A stretch of DNA of 55,438 bases from CAZGXI01 sp964529715 (GTDB taxonomy: Bacteria; Chloroflexota; Anaerolineae; Aggregatilineales; Ch27): NCBI GenBank assembly GCA_964529715.1, contig CAZGXI010000036.1, positions 1 through 55,438 on the forward strand, in the 5' to 3' direction. The notes beneath the pieces are model-generated. The model made no database searches. It was given only the letters and a program-made list of their open reading frames with translations, and had not been told where the DNA came from. The translations under genes were made by a program, and so were the position numbers. Shown here piece by piece: positions 8,156 through 16,507 of the stretch. The stretch's first letter is position 1; every line of letters starts with the position of its first letter.

Positions 8156-9727
8156 TCACCATGACACTTGATTCAGCGGGTTGTCACGGCCCTGGTCAGC
8201 CTGGCGATAATCGTTCCCGTTTACCATATAGCCCTGATACTCCTGGTTCTCGATGCCCCGCACAGTCCAGCCGCCGAGCACAAACGGCGTCAGGGGCACT
8301 TCCGGCGCGCATTGGAAGCAATCCGCCTCAATCCATTCGCCGTTATAGCGGCGACCGATGTGCAGGTGCGTCGCGTTGGAAACACCCCCTTCGCAGGAAG
8401 GATGCCCGACCGGGTCGCCCGCCTGGAGCACTGCGCCTAGCGGCGCGCGCCCTTCAGTAGCAAGATGCAGATAGATCACCGTCCAGCCGGTTGTCTCGTT
8501 GCCGTCCATATCCAGGTCCAACACAACGAATCCGCCACCGCTACGGACAACCATGCCAGGAGCAACGGCCCGCGCCCAGTCCGGCGAGGTATAGCAACCC
8601 GACGACTCGGCATTGCTCGGCGGGGCAAAGTCGATGGACGCCCACGCGCTGCCACTGCCATAACCACCGTGCGGCCCACCAGTATAGAACCACGTCTCAC
8701 CGGCAGCCCAGGGAAGCTGCATGGGCGGCTGAGTCAGGGTGGGCGGCAACAGCGGCTCAACGGCGTAGGCAAATGGATCGCCGAACAGGGCCACGTAGGT
8801 GCTGTAAAAGCCCTGCGGACTCACGTCCTGTGCCCAGGAATCGTAGGATCGAGTCAGGCTGAGAAAATACTGCACACCTACTGTTCCGGCATTCAGTCCC
8901 GGCGCGTAGCTGATGCGTGTCCCGTCCTCGAACTCGAAGCCCAGCATCCCCCGGACACGCCAGCCGTAATACCCCAGGTTAAGCCGGTTGGCAGCCCAAC
9001 CGAGCTGTTTGTATAGCCCTTCGTAACCCAACTGAGCATATCCCATCGGGTAAATCAACGTCGCTTCAGTAGGCTCGGCGGACAGCAGCCAGCCCGCCCG
9101 GTATTCCAGCAGCGCCAGCAACAGGCGGGGATTGACGCTGAATTCATCCACCACACGCCGCACGATTTCACTGCCGCTCAGTTCAACCTCACCGACCAAC
9201 TCCGCATAAGTACTCAGGTAGCCGCCAGCGCGCGCAATGTAGCCTTCAATATCAAAACTGCCCGTCGCCGGGCCGCGTACCAGTTCGCTATCGGGGATCA
9301 TTTTGAACTGCGGACTGAAAGTGCCGCTCGCGCTCGGAAGTGTGATCACCTGCCCAACGTGAAGGATTGCGCTTTCCTCCAGATTGTTCAACCGCAACAA
9401 CGTCGCCACCGTTGTGCCGAACGCCGCCGCGATCCCCGACAGCGTGTCTCCCGCCTGAACGGTATAGGATTCAGGCAGCGCAACCGGCGTGCTGACACGC
9501 GGCGGATCCATCGTCGGCAAGATCAAGGTCGCCGAGGGATTGAACGGCGTGGGCGAAGCCAAACTAACGGGCAGGTCTTCCTCGCCGGGCGCGCGCGTAT
9601 GAACGCCCAATGGGTTATCCGGCGTGGCCGTGACAACGATCACTGGGCCGGATGGCTGTCGGACACATGCCAGGGCTGCCAACAACAGCAATATCCCGTT
9701 CAGCAAAAGGATAATCGTTCGGCGCAT
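8156..9727 (-). CDS. LysM-domain M23 family metallopeptidase, lipoprotein
   Basis: A 523-residue protein with a lipoprotein signal (ILLLLAALAC, Cys21). A LysM module occupies about residues 86-131 (YTVQAGDTLSGIAAAFGT... and ILHVGQVITLP) and should bind peptidoglycan. The middle region of about 200 residues is uncharacterised. The C-terminal region is M23/LytM-like: HGGYGSGSAWASIDFA supplies the first His and Asp, and THLHIGRR carries the HxH zinc and catalytic motif. Such enzymes cleave peptidoglycan cross-bridges. It lies 3 bases after the esterase stop and 7 bases before the SH3 protein start, suggesting a small cell-wall operon. Family and motifs are clear; the cleaved bond is not. Confidence 0.85.
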   Translation of the reverse strand: MRRTIILLLNGILLLLAALACVRQPSGPVIVVTATPDNPLGVHTRAPGEEDLPVSLASPTPFNPSATLILPTMDPPRVSTPVALPESYTVQAGDTLSGIAAAFGTTVATLLRLNNLEESAILHVGQVITLPSASGTFSPQFKMIPDSELVRGPATGSFDIEGYIARAGGYLSTYAELVGEVELSGSEIVRRVVDEFSVNPRLLLALLEYRAGWLLSAEPTEATLIYPMGYAQLGYEGLYKQLGWAANRLNLGYYGWRVRGMLGFEFEDGTRISYAPGLNAGTVGVQYFLSLTRSYDSWAQDVSPQGFYSTYVALFGDPFAYAVEPLLPPTLTQPPMQLPWAAGETWFYTGGPHGGYGSGSAWASIDFAPPSNAESSGCYTSPDWARAVAPGMVVRSGGGFVVLDLDMDGNETTGWTVIYLHLATEGRAPLGAVLQAGDPVGHPSCEGGVSNATHLHIGRRYNGEWIEADCFQCAPEVPLTPFVLGGWTVRGIENQEYQGYMVNGNDYRQADQGRDNPLNQVSW

Positions 9728-9730
9728 GGG

Positions 9731-10744
9731 CTACAAGGGGCGTAATGCCTGACTCAGCATTGGAAGAGATACATCGTAACGGTAGTGCACGTTGAAATGG
9801 CCGTCGGGAAATTCCTCATAGAAATGCGGGATACTAAACGCCGTCAGCTTGCGACTGAATAACCGCGCGCCGACCTGCAAATTGAATTCATCCCGGTCGC
9901 CGCAGTCCAGGTAGATCAATTTGAGGCGGCGCAGCGCCTCACGGTACTGCGGCTGGTCGATCTTGCGCAGCGGATCGTGTTCCAGCCAGCGCGCCCATAC
10001 CGCCTCGTCGAGCGCCCCCGTCTCCAGGTCAATCGGCATGTCGAAGCCGTCCGGCGCATCCGGGTTCGGCGCGTAAGCCATGCCGTAGGCCAGCGTGCTC
10101 ACCGTTTGCATAAATTTGTCGCCTTTGGGGCGAATGGTTTCCAGCGCGTCGCGCAACTTCTCCCAACCGCCGAACCCGGTCAGATTGGCGTGCAGCCGCG
10201 CCAGATCGTTCAGGTAACAAAACTCGAAGTACATGTCGCCGCTGTGACAGGCCACCGCGCCGAACACCTCCGGGTGGTGCATGGCCTGAACGATAGCCCC
10301 ATATCCGCCGCTGCTCTTGCCCATCACACCTCGATGCGCCGCCTCCGGCAAAGTACGATAACGCGCATCTACAAAGGGAATCACTTCCTCAATCAGATAG
10401 TCCTCATAACGGCCCAACGCAGAAGAATTGATATACTGCGAGCCGCCAAAGCGCGTCCAGCAATCCGGCATCACCACAATCAGCGGCTCCATTTTGCCAG
10501 CCGTGATCAGGCGATCAAGCTGCTGAGGCAGATTTTCGTCCCAGGCGCGCAGATTGAGCAGAAACGGCCCACTGCCGCCGTAGCCAGCCAGCACCACAAT
10601 CACTGGATAGCGACGCGCCGGATCGTCGTCGTAGCCGGGCGGTAGATAGATGGTCACAGGGCGGACACATGGGTCGCCGTGTCGATTTCCGGCCAGAACA
10701 ACACTATCTAAAAGCGGTTGTTCAACTCGACTTGGACTGCGCAT
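9731..10744 (-). CDS. Alpha/beta-hydrolase esterase family protein
   Basis: A protein of about 337 residues resembling the enterochelin-esterase-like (esterase D / COG0627) group. PVTIYLPPGYDDDPARRYPV starts the hydrolase fold. The nucleophile elbow is GKSSGGYG, about residue 145. A likely acid is in YLDCGDRDEF, and the His is in FPDGHFNVHY near the end. No signal peptide is seen, so it is probably cytoplasmic. I placed the start at 10744 because GGAGAGGGAAAG precedes it; an in-frame ATG at 10777 has no ribosome-binding site. It heads the leftward run with the M23 peptidase and SH3 protein. The substrate is unknown. Confidence 0.8.
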   Translation of the reverse strand: MRSPSRVEQPLLDSVVLAGNRHGDPCVRPVTIYLPPGYDDDPARRYPVIVVLAGYGGSGPFLLNLRAWDENLPQQLDRLITAGKMEPLIVVMPDCWTRFGGSQYINSSALGRYEDYLIEEVIPFVDARYRTLPEAAHRGVMGKSSGGYGAIVQAMHHPEVFGAVACHSGDMYFEFCYLNDLARLHANLTGFGGWEKLRDALETIRPKGDKFMQTVSTLAYGMAYAPNPDAPDGFDMPIDLETGALDEAVWARWLEHDPLRKIDQPQYREALRRLKLIYLDCGDRDEFNLQVGARLFSRKLTAFSIPHFYEEFPDGHFNVHYRYDVSLPMLSQALRPL

Positions 10745-10894
10745 CGTTCTTTCCCTCTCCAAAGCAAGCGAACCCATTGTAGCCCGCCCTTGACTCGCCT
10801 GCCAATACCACTGTGTTATACCTTATCAGCCCACAGGCGCAGGTCTGTGTCCACACGAAAACACCTGCATATAAAAGTTACCGCGCCCTTGCGG

Positions 10895-10928
10895 TATACT
10901 TATCTGTAAGCGACGGCGCGCGCCGTCG
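10895..10928 (+). promoter_or_regulatory. -10 element followed by a perfect 18-bp palindrome
   Basis: TATACT (10895-10900) is followed 10 bases later by CGACGGCGCGCGCCGTCG (10911-10928), a perfect palindrome. It sits where transcription would begin, ahead of the SCP2-like gene. No convincing -35 box is present. The palindrome may be an operator or a 5'-UTR hairpin. Confidence 0.35.
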
Positions 10929-10963
10929 TCCAGCCTAATACCAGACATGAGGAGATAATGCCA

Positions 10964-11296
10964 ATGGCAACTCAGGAAGAAATTCGCGCCCTGATCGAGC
11001 AGATGCCCACACGCTTTCAGCCTGAAAAGGCGCAGGGGATCAATGCCACTATTCAGTTGAACCTGTCCGGGGATAATGGCGGTATGTGGTGGGTGCGCAT
11101 CGCCGACGGGAAGGCCGAGATGCAGCCGGGCAGTGCGCCAAAGGCCGATATGACCCTGAGCGCCACCGCCGACGACATGTACAACGTCTTTACCGGCAAA
11201 ATGAACGCCGTGTCGGCCTTTATGCAAGGCAAGATCAAGGTCGCCGGCGATATGTCCCTGGCGATCAAGATGCAGAACATGTTCAACATGGGCTGA
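10964..11296 (+). CDS. SCP2 sterol-binding-domain protein
   Basis: A small protein of about 110 residues made of a single SCP2-like domain: INATIQLNLSGDNGGMWWVRIADGKAEMQPG, then ADMTLSATADDMYNVFTGKMNAVSAFMQGKIKVAGDMSLAIKMQ. The core FTGKMNAVSAFMQGKIKVAGD is diagnostic for this family. These proteins have a hydrophobic pocket for lipids or acyl chains; the ligand here is unknown. Two ATGs six bases apart follow GAGGAG. The second (10964) has the better spacing of 9 bases, and 10958 is the alternative. It appears monocistronic and converges on the leftward SGNH paralogue across a shared hairpin. Confidence 0.8.
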   Translation: MATQEEIRALIEQMPTRFQPEKAQGINATIQLNLSGDNGGMWWVRIADGKAEMQPGSAPKADMTLSATADDMYNVFTGKMNAVSAFMQGKIKVAGDMSLAIKMQNMFNMG

Positions 11297-11332
11297 GCCG
11301 TCCCGCTTATCCGCCTGGCATGTTCCACTGCG

Positions 11333-11371
11333 AAGGGCGCAAAGGCCGCCGGACCGCGTCTCTGCGCCCTT
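11333..11371. terminator. Hairpin between convergent genes
   Basis: A perfect 9-bp stem (AAGGGCGCA at 11333-11341 and TGCGCCCTT at 11363-11371) with a 21-nt loop lies between the SCP2-like gene and the convergent SGNH paralogue. Only short T runs flank it, so the terminator call is tentative. Confidence 0.4.
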
Positions 11372-11386
11372 TGGATTCTTACGCGC

Positions 11387-13244
11387 CTAAAAACCCGGCG
11401 ACAGGAAAGCGCGCAGCGCCGCAAGCAGCCGCAGCGCCGAGAGGTTGGCCCGGTTCGCCCCGAATTGCAGCAGGTCCGGCGTAAAGATCGCGTTCTGGCC
11501 GGGGCCGAGCGAGGTCAGCGTTCCATCCGGGTTGACGCCCTCTCCCGGCAGGTCGCGCAGGTCCAGCCACAGGTTCCACAGTGGCAGATTCCACGCCCGC
11601 GCCGTCTCTACGAGCATGACGTTGTATGGCCCGATCATCTCCGGCGGGCCGGGCAGCGTAACCAACACCGGAACCACGCCTGCATCGTTTGCCATGTGCA
11701 ACACCGCATCCAGCGCCTGCCGAAAAGAGAGCGGATCGCGCTCATTGTGCCCTACAGCAACAAGCAGATAAGCAGGCTGCACAACACGAATCTCGCACGC
11801 CAGCGGCGCTTCGCCCGGCTGGCAGACGGACGGATCGGCCTGGGCAAGGTCAAGCAAGGCCGCCGCCGTCCAGTTCGGATTCGCAGCAGCAGAGGCGCGG
11901 GTGAAGCTGTTGCCCCCTTCGACCGGAATCAGAAAAGCATTCAGCACCGGCTCTAGCTCGGCAACAAAGTCCCCTGGCTGGGCCAGCCCTGCGCCGATGT
12001 CATCCAGGAAAGATGGATCACCTGCCAGGACGTCTCCGGCCAGGGCAAAGACATTCGGATTGCGTCCTAACGCCTGTCCCAGGCCGTAGATTGCCTGCAC
12101 ATTCGCCGCAAGGACAGGCTCGGAAAAATCTGGCAATACCGGGATCGCGTTCAGATCGACGGGCGGCAGAGCTGCAACTTCCGTCGGCGGTGGCGTCTCC
12201 GTCGGCGTCTCGGTGGGAAGCGGCGTGGCCGTCGGCGTCTCGGATGGCGTCTCGGTGGGAGGCAGTGTGGCCGTCGGCGTCTCGGATGGGGTCTCAGTGG
12301 GAAGCGGTGTGGCCGTCGGCGTCTCGGATGGCGTCTCGGTGGGAGGCAGTGTGGCCGTCGGCGNNNNNNNNNNNNNNNNNNNNNNNNNNNNNNNNNNNNN
12401 NNNNNNNNNNNNNNNNNNNNNNNNNNNNNNNNNNNNNNNNNNNNNNNNNNNNNNNNNNNNNNNTCTCGGATGGCGTCTCGGTGGGAGGCGGTGTGGCCGT
12501 CGGNNNNNNNNNNNNNNNNNNNNNNNNNNNNNNNNNNNNNNNNNNNNNNNNNNNNNNNNNNNNNNNNNNNNNNNNNNNNNNNNNNNNNNNNNNNNNNNNN
12601 NNNGTCGGCGTCTCGGATGGCGTCTCGGTGGGAGGCGGTGTGGCCGTCGGCGTCTCGGTCAGGATCGATGTGGGTGTGATCGACGCAGCCGCCAGCAGCG
12701 TCGCTACAAAAACTGAGGTGACACCGGGCGAAACGGGTGTCCACGTCGGCGAAGGAGTTTCAGTCCAGGTAGGCGTGAACGAAGGCGTGGGGGACGAAGT
12801 CTCGGTCCAGGTTGCCGTCGGGACAGGCGAAGGGGTACGAGTCCACGTAGGTGTTGGTGTAGACGACGCCGTCTCCGTCCAAGTCGGCGTCGCGGTGGGT
12901 GGCAGCGGCGTCGAAGTAGGAATGCGGGTCGGTGTAAAGGTGAGGGTCAAAACGACTGCCGTCGGGGTGGCAATGGGAACGGTTGTCGCCGTCGGCAGGA
13001 TAATCACCGGGATCGTGACGGTCGGCTGGGCCGCGACCGCAGGCGGTGGCGAAGGCGTCACCGTCGGCGGCAATGTTGCTCCCAGGATCAGCGGTGTCGC
13101 CGAGGCTGTCGAGGTAACAGTTGGCAAAGCGGTTCCGGTTGGCGCAGGCGGAGTCGATGTCGAGTCGGGCACAGCAGTCAGGTTACAGGCCAACGCCAGC
13201 AGCACAAAGAGAATCAACGTCCGAGGAACGGCCCGCATAGGCAA
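11387..13244 (-). CDS. Thr/Pro-stalk lipoprotein with a catalytically degenerate SGNH-hydrolase domain (interrupted by two assembly gaps)
   Basis: The N-terminus (from 13244) has a signal with a likely lipobox, LLALAC. A long Thr/Pro/Ser stalk follows, passing into a 14-residue repeat (PTATPPPTETPSET) encoded by 42-bp DNA repeats. After the gaps the frame continues TETPPPTEVAALPPVDLNAIP into an SGNH-like domain of about 245 residues. That domain aligns with the SGNH domain of the neighbour at 13469-15469. However, GDS is replaced by GDV, GTND by GHNE, and DGVHPS by DGTLTS, so the catalytic Ser and His are both missing. Two 100-N gaps break the annotated frame. Removing 100 and 105 bases, as the repeat register predicts, restores one ORF of 550 codons plus stop. 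Inferred role: cell-surface, non-catalytic binding protein. Confidence 0.75.
12364..12463. other. 100-N assembly gap 1
   Basis: Exactly 100 Ns inside the 42-bp repeat. The left flank ends GTCGGCG and the right flank begins TCTCGGATGG, which is the exact continuation of the repeat. The missing length is therefore a multiple of 42, possibly zero. Confidence 0.95.
12504..12603. other. 100-N assembly gap 2
   Basis: Exactly 100 Ns. The left flank ends GTCGG and the right flank starts GTCGGCG, so the flanks overlap by 5 bp in repeat register. The missing length is a multiple of 42 minus 5. Confidence 0.95.
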
Positions 13245-13265
13245 CCTCTCCTGCTCACCCCGCTA

Positions 13266-13451
13266 AAGCGTGTTATGAACTTTGGATGCTTGTTTAGCCT
13301 CAGCCCTCACCCCCCAACCTCCTCTCCCTCATGGAGAGAGAGCAGGTCCGGCATTTTCCCCTCGCCCTGAGGGATTGTCCCGGCGCAGTGGGCCGGGGAG
13401 AGGGGCCAGGGGTGAGGGCTGTTTTAGCCTACGAAAGCACATAACACACTC
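13266..13451. mobile_element. MITE-like palindromic element
   Basis: A 186-bp non-coding element. Its ends are AAGCGTGTTATG (13266-13277) and CATAACACACTC (13440-13451), inverted repeats matching at 10 of 12 positions. It is flanked by TA on both sides (CTA at 13263-13265; TA at 13452-13453). Inner arms are also inverted: CAGCCCTCACCCC near 13311 and GGGGTGAGGGCTG near 13410, plus CCTCTCC and GGAGAGG. It therefore folds into one long imperfect hairpin. The short size, TIRs and TA target duplication suggest a MITE mobilised by an IS5- or IS630-like transposase; the family is inferred. It fills the space between the two SGNH genes. Confidence 0.55.
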
Positions 13452-13468
13452 TAGACGCACTATCCACC

Positions 13469-15469
13469 TCAATACAACACCTGTCGGTACAAAGTGTCAA
13501 GGACCTGCAAAGCCGTCAGGTTGCGCAGCGTAAAGCCGTAAGCCAGGTTCTCTGGGCTGAAATCCGCCGTCAGGCTTTCGACGCCCGGCGGCGCGGAAGG
13601 ATGCACCCCGTCCGACGACAGGCCCGATCCCGGCAAGGCGCGCATCGCCGCACCGTAGTCCCACAGCGGAACATCGTAAGCGCGCGCCACGCTGATAATA
13701 ATGTTGTTGAATTCGTTCACCCGATCTCCCACATCCAGGCGGGGGGGAATGGTGCTGAGGACCGGGATCACGCCCATCTCCATTGAAATCTCCACAATGC
13801 GCGACAGGTTGGCTCGGTACTCGGCGACCGGCATCCCGCCAGAGTCATTGGTGCCGAGCATAATCAGGGCGACCGAGGGCCGAGCTACCCGGTATTCGCA
13901 TACCAGAGGCACTTCACCCGGCAGACAGACCCCCTGATCGGCAAAGCCGGGATCGAGCACATCCTGCGTGGACCACCCCGCCCCGGCAGCCAGGGAAGCC
14001 GCCTGATAGGGATTGCTGCCGTCGCGGGCAATACCGCCCATAAAGAAGAGCAGCGCCGGCTCCAAACTGGCGTAGTCGCGCAGATTGTAGGCACGCCAGC
14101 CAAAAGGATGCAGGTAGTAAGACGCCACCGTAATGCTATCTCCAACTTTGGAGAACACGTTGGCCTGATTACCTAACTCCTGACCACGCAGGAAAATCTG
14201 TCGTGCGTGAGCTGAAACGCCGGAAATGATCGGCAGCGGCGCGTGCGGCGCAGAAGAGACCGCCGGCCCGGCAGGCGCAGGCTGAGGGTTGGCGGCCACA
14301 CTCACACTGTCTGTCGCCGTCGGCGGCAAACTACTTGCCAGGCTGGAAACCGGCACATTGCCCAGATCGATGAACACATCTACATAGAACGCCATCACCC
14401 AACCGGAGAGGCCGTCCGGCGTCGTGACCTCGTACCAGGCATTGTCGGCAGTGCGCGAGGTAATGGTCAGCGGAGTCAGTTCGTCCAACCCTGCCTGGAT
14501 CGTACTGGTGTATTGGGGGGCTTCCCGCAGGCGCAACCCACGCCGTCCGGCAGCCACCTGCGCATTTCCCCCGACCATCGCCACTTCGACGGGTATAGGC
14601 CGCAGGGTTGGGGTCGGGGAGGGAAGCGGCGTCGGAGGGACGGTCGTGGGCGGAAATAGTAGCGCCACACCGGTAGGCAACGCGCCCGGATCGACCATGC
14701 CATCGGTGATCGGAATCCGGCTCAGGTCGATGGTGACATCCACGTAAGCGGCCCACACCCAGCCAGTGATGCGGTCGGGCGTGACTACACGCAGCCATGC
14801 ATTATCTGCCGTGCGCCCCACGATGATCAACGGCATCAGTTCATCCAGGTTCGACAGGATCATGCCGTCGTCCTCAGGCGTAGCGCGCAGGCGCAACCCG
14901 CCCCGTCCGGCTTGAATCCGCGCACCCGTCGGCAGGGACGCCGCAGGGATGGTCGGCGTGGGGATAGGCGTCGCCGTCGGCGCCGTGCCGTCGGTGATCG
15001 CCAGCGCGCTCACTTCGACAAACAGGCTCACATACTGCGACATCACCCATCCGGTCTGTCCGTCGGGCGTAATGACCTGCAACCAGACGTTGTCGCCGGA
15101 ACGACCGATAACGGTCAGGCGGGTATACTCATTCAGCGTGGTGATGATCGCCGCCTGATCGCTGGGCATCACCCGCAGACGCAGGCCGGTGCGCCCCGGC
15201 GACACCTGAGCGTTTGGTGCGGGCGTCGGCGTGATCGTAGGTGTTGGCGTCTCGGTCGGCAGCGGCGAAGGCGAGGGCGTTTCCGTCAGCGTGGGCGTGG
15301 CAGAGGGAATCACCGTCGGAAAAAAGGTAGGCGAGGGTGTATCACTGGGTCGCGCCAGAGTCACGGTTGGAGTCGGTCCGGCGGGCGGCTGCGCGCCGCA
15401 TCCGGCAATCAGCGCCAGTGCCGATCCTAATCCAACCCAGAACCACACCATCTTTACCGCACGCTTCAC
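13469..15469 (-). CDS. Lipoprotein with three SH3b domains and an SGNH/GDSL hydrolase domain
   Basis: About 666 residues from GTG 15469, which has GGGGGCGAGAG upstream; ATG 15499 gives 676 residues. The signal ends LIAGC (lipobox). A Thr/Pro/Ser stalk follows, then three SH3b repeats at about residues 85-155, 180-250 and 305-375, each with RTGLRLR- or RGGLRLR-like starts and GW[VM]xxxYV ends. The C-terminal domain of about 250 residues is an SGNH hydrolase with block I VGDSIT (Ser), block III LGTND (Asn) and block V SSDGVHPS (Asp and His), so it appears catalytically complete. Such enzymes deacylate carbohydrates or lipids. The neighbour at 11387-13244 is a degenerate relative. Inferred role: surface-anchored, wall-bound esterase, perhaps acting on acetylated glycan. 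Confidence 0.8.
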   Translation of the reverse strand: MKRAVKMVWFWVGLGSALALIAGCGAQPPAGPTPTVTLARPSDTPSPTFFPTVIPSATPTLTETPSPSPLPTETPTPTITPTPAPNAQVSPGRTGLRLRVMPSDQAAIITTLNEYTRLTVIGRSGDNVWLQVITPDGQTGWVMSQYVSLFVEVSALAITDGTAPTATPIPTPTIPAASLPTGARIQAGRGGLRLRATPEDDGMILSNLDELMPLIIVGRTADNAWLRVVTPDRITGWVWAAYVDVTIDLSRIPITDGMVDPGALPTGVALLFPPTTVPPTPLPSPTPTLRPIPVEVAMVGGNAQVAAGRRGLRLREAPQYTSTIQAGLDELTPLTITSRTADNAWYEVTTPDGLSGWVMAFYVDVFIDLGNVPVSSLASSLPPTATDSVSVAANPQPAPAGPAVSSAPHAPLPIISGVSAHARQIFLRGQELGNQANVFSKVGDSITVASYYLHPFGWRAYNLRDYASLEPALLFFMGGIARDGSNPYQAASLAAGAGWSTQDVLDPGFADQGVCLPGEVPLVCEYRVARPSVALIMLGTNDSGGMPVAEYRANLSRIVEISMEMGVIPVLSTIPPRLDVGDRVNEFNNIIISVARAYDVPLWDYGAAMRALPGSGLSSDGVHPSAPPGVESLTADFSPENLAYGFTLRNLTALQVLDTLYRQVLY

Positions 15470-15542
15470 GAATGATTTCTCTCGCCCCCAATAACACATC
15501 TTCAGTCACTGCTCCGAAGCGTCTATACCGTTACCAAAGGCA

Positions 15543-15548
15543 ATTATA
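15543..15548 (-). promoter_or_regulatory. Possible -10 box for SH3-SGNH lipoprotein gene
   Basis: TATAAT reads on the minus strand at 15543-15548, about 75 bases before the chosen start. Only TTGCGC at 19 bp spacing is available as a -35 box, so support is weak. Confidence 0.3.
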
Positions 15549-15661
15549 CCTGTGAGGCGCATTCCCGGCGCAAGCCGATGCGGGCGCTTTTTGCACACTG
15601 CCAACCTGATGCGGTAAGCTCCTGCTCTGGTTTCTTCAAGACACCATATCTACCGGAAACA

Positions 15662-16507
15662 ATGATTGACCTGGAAGAGCGAATCTACACCCCCGACCAG
15701 GGGCGAGGGCGACCTTTCGGCATTTGGCAGGACATGTTTGCCGAAGCTTTGCGCAGCCGGGAACTGGTCTGGCGGCTGTTCGTGCGGGATTTTTCAGCCC
15801 GTTATAAGCAATCCGCATTGGGGGTGCTATGGGCGCTCCTGATCCCGGTTATCGGCGGCGCGACGTTCGTTTTTCTCAACAGCACGGGCGTGCTCAATGT
15901 CGGCGACGTGGGCGTGCCTTATGCCGTTTACGCGCTGCTGAGTTTGACGCTGTGGCAGGTCTTCTCCAACGGCCTGATCGTAAGCAGCAATGCCATCGTG
16001 GCCGGGGGAAACATGATCGTGAAGATCAACTTTCCCAAAGAGACGCTGGTCGTCGCGGCTATGGGACAGGTTCTTTTCGAGTTGTTCGTCCGTCTGGGAT
16101 TAGTTGTAGTTGTGATGATCGCCACCCAGACTCCGTTTCAGTGGACCATCCTGCTCTTCCCCCTGGCTCTGCTGCCGCTGCTGCTGTTCACGGTGGGACT
16201 GGGGTTTCTGTTGTCGCTGCTGAATGTGATCTTCCGCGATGTGGCAAACGTCGTCACACTGGCGGCAACCTTTTTGATGTTCCTGACGCCGGTCGTCTAC
16301 CCGGCCCCCGAAAGCGGGTTGCTGGCGACGGTAATGTCGCTTAATCCGCTGAGTGGCCTGATCACCGCCCCGCGCGACCTGCTACTGCGCGGCTACCTCA
16401 CCAATCCGGTGAGCTTCCTGTGGTCAGCGGCGCTGGCAGTGATCCTGTTTTTCGCTGCCTGGCGCGTGTTTCATCTGGTCGAATACAAAATGGCTGAAGC
16501 CGTCTGA
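15662..16507 (+). CDS. ABC-2 type polysaccharide exporter permease (Wzm/TagG-like)
   Basis: About 281 residues from ATG 15662; the frame is open upstream to 15578, but that leader has no ribosome-binding site or homology signal. The N-terminal cytoplasmic part leads into LVWRLFVRDFSARYKQSALGVLWALLIPV, the hallmark of ABC-2 polysaccharide and polyol export permeases. About six membrane segments follow, with the conserved VIFRDVANVV loop and SLNPLSGLITAPRDLLLRG near the end. It pairs with the ATPase encoded immediately downstream, whose ATG overlaps this stop (TGATG). The pair would export an undecaprenyl-linked glycan across the membrane. It heads the 26-kb glycan locus. Confidence 0.9.
   Translation: MIDLEERIYTPDQGRGRPFGIWQDMFAEALRSRELVWRLFVRDFSARYKQSALGVLWALLIPVIGGATFVFLNSTGVLNVGDVGVPYAVYALLSLTLWQVFSNGLIVSSNAIVAGGNMIVKINFPKETLVVAAMGQVLFELFVRLGLVVVVMIATQTPFQWTILLFPLALLPLLLFTVGLGFLLSLLNVIFRDVANVVTLAATFLMFLTPVVYPAPESGLLATVMSLNPLSGLITAPRDLLLRGYLTNPVSFLWSAALAVILFFAAWRVFHLVEYKMAEAV

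Larger units (their letters stand above)
12231..12645 (-). repeat. 42-bp tandem repeat encoding a 14-residue Thr/Pro stalk
   Basis: Units of 42 bp start at 12231, 12273, 12315 and 12604, with parts at 12357-12363 and 12464-12503. Units 12231 and 12315 are identical; the others differ at a few bases. Each encodes a version of PTATPPPTETPSET on the minus strand. No variable spacers are present. Confidence 0.9.

Noticed and set aside
11387..12136. Separate 249-residue SGNH gene
   Set aside because: Its supposed start is an internal TTG; the frame continues upstream into the Thr/Pro repeats and joins the ORF from 13244 once the two N gaps are treated in repeat register.
12231..12645. CRISPR array
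   Set aside because: The 42-bp units are directly adjacent with no spacers and encode a coding repeat in frame.
12013..13266. Long plus-strand ORF of Gly/Val/Ser repeats
   Set aside because: It is the antisense reading of the Thr/Pro-stalk gene; the repetitive codons keep the opposite strand open, and the minus strand has the signal peptide and the SGNH domain.
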